Below are positions 42,661 to 45,659 of a stretch of 45,659 nt of DNA, one piece after another; position 1 is the stretch's first letter, and each line of letters begins with the position of its first letter. Position numbers and translations under genes: made by a program. The stretch lies in contig JADYYO010000209.1 in the NCBI GenBank assembly GCA_020853615.1, positions 1 through 45,659 of the forward strand, written 5' to 3'. Below the pieces are notes generated by a model. It made no database searches. It was not told the DNA's origin and saw only the letters and a list, made by a program, of their open reading frames with translations. The DNA comes from Thermomicrobiales bacterium. GTDB taxonomy: Bacteria > Chloroflexota > Chloroflexia > Thermomicrobiales > UBA6265.

Positions 42661-44223
42661 CTAGCCGCCGAATCCCGCGTAAGCGAGCACCGACAGCGCG
42701 TGGTACCAGCGGTCGGCCAGCGCGACCGCCTGACCCGAGAAGACGACGGCGCCGATAAGGGTGACCACCGCCATCGCCGCGATGCCGACGTTGAGCAGGC
42801 CCGTCTGCGCCGGGCGCAGCTCGGTCTCGGGCGGGTTGAAGTACATGACTGCCACCACCCGCAGGTAGTAGAACGCGGAGACGGCCGAGAGGACGACGAT
42901 CGCGATCGCCAGGATCAGCCCGACCGGGCCGATCTCGATCGCCGCGACAATGACCTTGTACTTCGCGTAGAAGCCGATGGTCGGCGGGATGCCCATCAGC
43001 GAGATGAGGAAGACGGTCAGCGCCGCAGCGGCTAGCGGCTCCTGAGCGGCCAGGCCGTTGTAATCCTCCAGCATCAAACCGCGCCCGCGGTGCTGCACCC
43101 ACGCTACGACGGCGAAAGCGCCGATATTCATAACCGCGTAGGCGAGCAGGTAGGTAAGGAGGCTGCTGATGCCATTGTCGCCGGTCGTCGGTGTCGCCCC
43201 CGGCGAGAGGAACCCGCTGCTGGAGCGGTAGGCGGCCAGCCCGACCATCATGTAGCCGGTGTGCGCGATCGAGGAATAGGCGAGCATCCGCTTCACGTCG
43301 CGCTGCGAGACGGCGACGATATTGCCGAAGACCATCGTGATCAACGCCAGCAGGGCGATGACGTTGACCCAGTCGTCGGCGACCGGCCCCAGCGCCTGGA
43401 CCAGCAGGCGGATGCTGGCGGCGAACGCCGCCACCTTCGGGATCACCGACATGTAGGCGGTCACGGGCGTCGCCGCGCCATCGTAGGCGTCCGGCGTCCA
43501 GAAGTGGAAGGGGACCGCGGCCATCTTGAAGCCGAGGCCGACGATGACGAGCAGGAGGGCGAGGACCAGCGAGGGATCGAGTCCATTCGCGCCGGTGACG
43601 CTGTTCTGCAGGGCAAGGGCGATGGCGTCGAGATTGGTCGAGCCGGTCAGCCCGTAGACCCAGGCCATGCCGTAGACGAGGATGGCCGAGGCGAAGATCC
43701 CGAGCAGGAAGTACTTCATGCCGCCTTCGAGCGCGGTCAGGCGCCGCTTGGCGAAGGCGGTGAGGACGTAGGTCGCCAGCGACGAGAGCTCGATGGTGAC
43801 GAAGATCATCACCAGGTCGCCCGAGGCGCCGACCAGCATCGCCCCGAGGACGGCGAAAGCGAGGAGGACGTAGAACTCGCCGATCGGCAGGTGCCCCTCC
43901 AGCTGGTCGACGTAGGAGGCCGCCGTCATCACGCTGAGGACCGCGGCGATCAGGACGACCAGCGAGAGGAAGACGGAGAGGCCGTCGGCGCGGAACCCCC
44001 ACCAGAAGGTGGCGACGTTCTTGCCGTCCTGCGTCCAGAGCGCCGCCGCGGCCACCACGTAGCCGATCAGGGAGACCGCCGTCAGCAGGCCGTAGTGCAG
44101 TCGCCGCGGCACGAAGACGTCGAGCAGCATCAGCAGGATCGCCAGCCCGAAGACGATGAGCTGCGGGTAGAGCACGCTCCATTCGGGCGTCAACAGCCCC
44201 CGCGACAGATCGACCAGCATCAA
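42661..44223 (-). CDS. nuoN: NADH-quinone oxidoreductase subunit N
   Basis: A 520-residue polytopic subunit of respiratory complex I, homologous to Mrp-type antiporters. The conserved lysine in helix 7-8 region appears near SLVVLIAAVLSVMTAASY to FAKRRLTALEGGMKYFLLG; further segments are FKMAAVPFHFWTPDAYDGAA, AYSSIAHTGYMMVGLAAY and SLMGIPPTIGFYAKY. It is one of the proton-pumping modules. It follows nuoM on the same strand, with the repeat of 44226-44300 filling the 86-bp gap and carrying the AGGAG site before the ATG. Confidence 0.96.
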   Translation of the reverse strand: MMLVDLSRGLLTPEWSVLYPQLIVFGLAILLMLLDVFVPRRLHYGLLTAVSLIGYVVAAAALWTQDGKNVATFWWGFRADGLSVFLSLVVLIAAVLSVMTAASYVDQLEGHLPIGEFYVLLAFAVLGAMLVGASGDLVMIFVTIELSSLATYVLTAFAKRRLTALEGGMKYFLLGIFASAILVYGMAWVYGLTGSTNLDAIALALQNSVTGANGLDPSLVLALLLVIVGLGFKMAAVPFHFWTPDAYDGAATPVTAYMSVIPKVAAFAASIRLLVQALGPVADDWVNVIALLALITMVFGNIVAVSQRDVKRMLAYSSIAHTGYMMVGLAAYRSSSGFLSPGATPTTGDNGISSLLTYLLAYAVMNIGAFAVVAWVQHRGRGLMLEDYNGLAAQEPLAAAALTVFLISLMGIPPTIGFYAKYKVIVAAIEIGPVGLILAIAIVVLSAVSAFYYLRVVAVMYFNPPETELRPAQTGLLNVGIAAMAVVTLIGAVVFSGQAVALADRWYHALSVLAYAGFGG

Positions 44224-44225
44224 AC

Positions 44226-44300
44226 GGCTCCTGGCTATTGGCTATTGGCCACTGGCTATTGGCTTCTGGCTTTCGCCGGCTGGCCGGCTTGCCGTCTGGC
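44226..44300. repeat. AGCCAATAGCC-type simple interspersed repeat, copy 2
   Basis: Contains TGGCTATTGGCTATTGGCCA and CTGGCTATTGGCTTCTGGC, then GCCGGCTGGCCGGCTTGCCG. It shares these words with 7686-7800. It lies between nuoM and nuoN. Confidence 0.65.
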
Positions 44301-44309
44301 CGAGCCCCG

Positions 44310-45659
44310 TTACCGCGCCACCATGTCGAGAATGCGCTGCAGCGCCGGCTCGCAGATGTTCAGCACCGACTGCGGATAGACGCCGACGTAGATCGTCAGG
44401 AGCGCCAGCGGCAGCAGGGTCAGCCCTTCCTTCAGGGTGATGTCCGGCCAGATCTGCGGCTCCTCGCCCGGAACCGCGCTCGGCAGCGGCCCCTCCTCAT
44501 GATCGTAGGGATCGTCGAACGCCCCCGTGCCGTGCTCCTGCGAGGCGCCTGAGATGCGCGGCGCCGCCGCGCCGAAGCCGGCATCGCCATGCCCGTGGCT
44601 TCCGTGAGCCGCCGCGGCGACCAGCGCCGCCTCGGCCGGAGTTAGCGCGCCGTCGTGGGCGTCGGGCATCACCCCCTTGGCCCGCTCCCAGACGATCCGC
44701 TGCGTCAACCACATCATGTACCAGGCGGCAAAGATGACGACCGCGAAGGTGAAGACCGCCGCCCACGGGTTGTAGTGCCATGTCCCTAGCGCCACCAGGA
44801 ACTCCCCCGCGAAGCCGGAGAGGCCGGGGAGGCCGATCGAGCCGAACATGAAGAGGACCCAGAGCCCCGCCCAGATCGGGATGACCGCGGCTAGCCCGCT
44901 GAAGCGGGCGATAAGCCGAGTGTGCGCCCGCTCGTAGATGACGCCGACGAGGAAGAAGAGGGCCCCGGTGTTGAAGCCGTGCGCCAGCATCACCAGCATC
45001 GCTCCATCCATCCCCTGGATGTTGAAGACGAAGATGCCGAGCGTGACGAAGGCCATGTGACTGACCGACGAGTAGGCGATCAGCTTCTTGATGTCGGGCT
45101 GCGGCAGCGCCACCAGCGCGCCGTAGAGGACCGCGATCACCGAGAGGGCGATGATCATCGGCTGCCAGAAGTGCGACGCCTCCTCATAGAGCGGCAGATT
45201 GAAGCGGAGGAGGCCGTAGCCGCCCATCTTCAGCATGACCGCCGCCAGGATGACCGAGGCCGCGGTCGGCGCCTCGACGTGGGCGTCCGGCAACCAGGTG
45301 TGGAGCGGGAAGAGGGGCACCTTCACCGCGAAGGCGATGAAGAAGGCGAGAAAGGCCCAGATCTGGAAGGTCGTGTCGTACGTCCCCTGCTGGAGCCGCA
45401 GCACGTTGAGCGTCAGCTCGCCGGTCTGCTGGTAGTAGGACCAGTAGGTCGCCACAATGCCGACCAGCATCAGCAGCGAGCCGAAGAGGGTATAGAGGAA
45501 GAACTTGACCGCGGCATAAACCCGGTTCGTGCTCCCCCAGATGCCGATGAGCAGCGCCATCGGGATCAGCATCAACTCCCAGAAGATGTAGAAGAGGAAG
45601 AGGTCGAGGGCGACGAAGACGCCCAGCATCCCCGTCTCCAGAAGGAGGAGGGCGATGTA
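44310..45659 (-). CDS. nuoM: NADH-quinone oxidoreductase subunit M (5' end outside window)
   Basis: The last 449 codons of NuoM; the frame is open to the window edge. Typical sequences are YIFWELMLIPMALLIGIWGS, FPLHTWLPDAHVEAPTAASV, KKLIAYSSVSHMAFVTLGIF and GAMLVMLAHGFNTGALFFLV. It is a proton-translocating subunit of complex I. An unusual insertion of about 75 residues rich in Gly, Ala, His and Asp (PAEAALVAAAAHGSHGHGDA and on) precedes the final helix (GLTLLPLALLTIYVGVYP). It is followed by nuoN. Confidence 0.93.
   Translation of the reverse strand, partial: YIALLLLETGMLGVFVALDLFLFYIFWELMLIPMALLIGIWGSTNRVYAAVKFFLYTLFGSLLMLVGIVATYWSYYQQTGELTLNVLRLQQGTYDTTFQIWAFLAFFIAFAVKVPLFPLHTWLPDAHVEAPTAASVILAAVMLKMGGYGLLRFNLPLYEEASHFWQPMIIALSVIAVLYGALVALPQPDIKKLIAYSSVSHMAFVTLGIFVFNIQGMDGAMLVMLAHGFNTGALFFLVGVIYERAHTRLIARFSGLAAVIPIWAGLWVLFMFGSIGLPGLSGFAGEFLVALGTWHYNPWAAVFTFAVVIFAAWYMMWLTQRIVWERAKGVMPDAHDGALTPAEAALVAAAAHGSHGHGDAGFGAAAPRISGASQEHGTGAFDDPYDHEEGPLPSAVPGEEPQIWPDITLKEGLTLLPLALLTIYVGVYPQSVLNICEPALQRILDMVAR

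Overview
The window is high-GC bacterial chromosome, densely coding, with no rRNA, phage or complete insertion sequence. The gene set and styles suggest a Chloroflexota bacterium of the Thermomicrobia/Sphaerobacter kind: a caa3-type oxidase with cytochrome c fused to subunit II, a SucA/SucB 2-oxoglutarate dehydrogenase, Cys-rich exported proteins with an RR-containing leader, many GTG/TTG starts behind strong GGAGG sites, and short interspersed inverted repeats. This taxonomic placement is inference, not a search result.

Layout. 1-9 kb is a patchwork: a secreted zincin-like protein, a Phd/VapC toxin-antitoxin pair, a HAD phosphatase, a Cys-rich exported protein, a zinc-finger/Gre-fold fusion that runs without a stop into the antisense of an ATP-grasp ligase, a small partner of that ligase, a LuxR-type response regulator, a Nudix hydrolase, tRNA-Cys with its terminator, and a zinc alcohol dehydrogenase. 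9-11.3 kb holds two paralogous membrane-anchored proteins sharing a CPxxYPIKG-type domain in three copies. 11.3-20 kb carries rlmN, a PCu(A)C copper chaperone, trmO, a MazEF-like pair, a secreted thermonuclease with Ca-binding repeats at both ends, a CopC-CopD fusion, a small conserved-looking protein, a DUF59 Fe-S assembly factor and a polysaccharide deacetylase lipoprotein. 20-26.3 kb is the cytochrome oxidase operon coxB-coxA-coxC-coxD plus two small membrane genes. 26.4-32.2 kb (minus strand) has an Ada-type repair protein and sucA-sucB.

32.4-42.3 kb (minus strand) is a large kdp potassium-uptake locus and the most interesting part of the window. In transcription order it reads: membrane-anchored KdpD-type histidine kinase, KdpE, a stand-alone receiver protein, three small genes (58, 27 and 122 codons), kdpF (29 codons), kdpA, kdpB, kdpC, and finally the cytoplasmic KdpD N-terminal half. 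KdpD is therefore split exactly at the junction between its ATPase/universal-stress half and its membrane/kinase half, and the two halves bracket the transporter. A pair of ATTAG direct repeats 11 bp apart and a TTACA-N4-TGTAA palindrome lie in the gap upstream of the receiver/small-protein/kdpFABC block.

42.4-45.7 kb has the distal end of a complex I operon, nuoM (cut by the window edge) and nuoN. A 118-bp element with 24-bp terminal inverted repeats occurs twice (27.6 and 42.4 kb, about 80 percent identical without gaps). Copper handling (PCu(A)C, CopCD), Fe-S assembly, the oxidase, 2-oxoglutarate dehydrogenase and complex I give the window a strong aerobic respiration theme.
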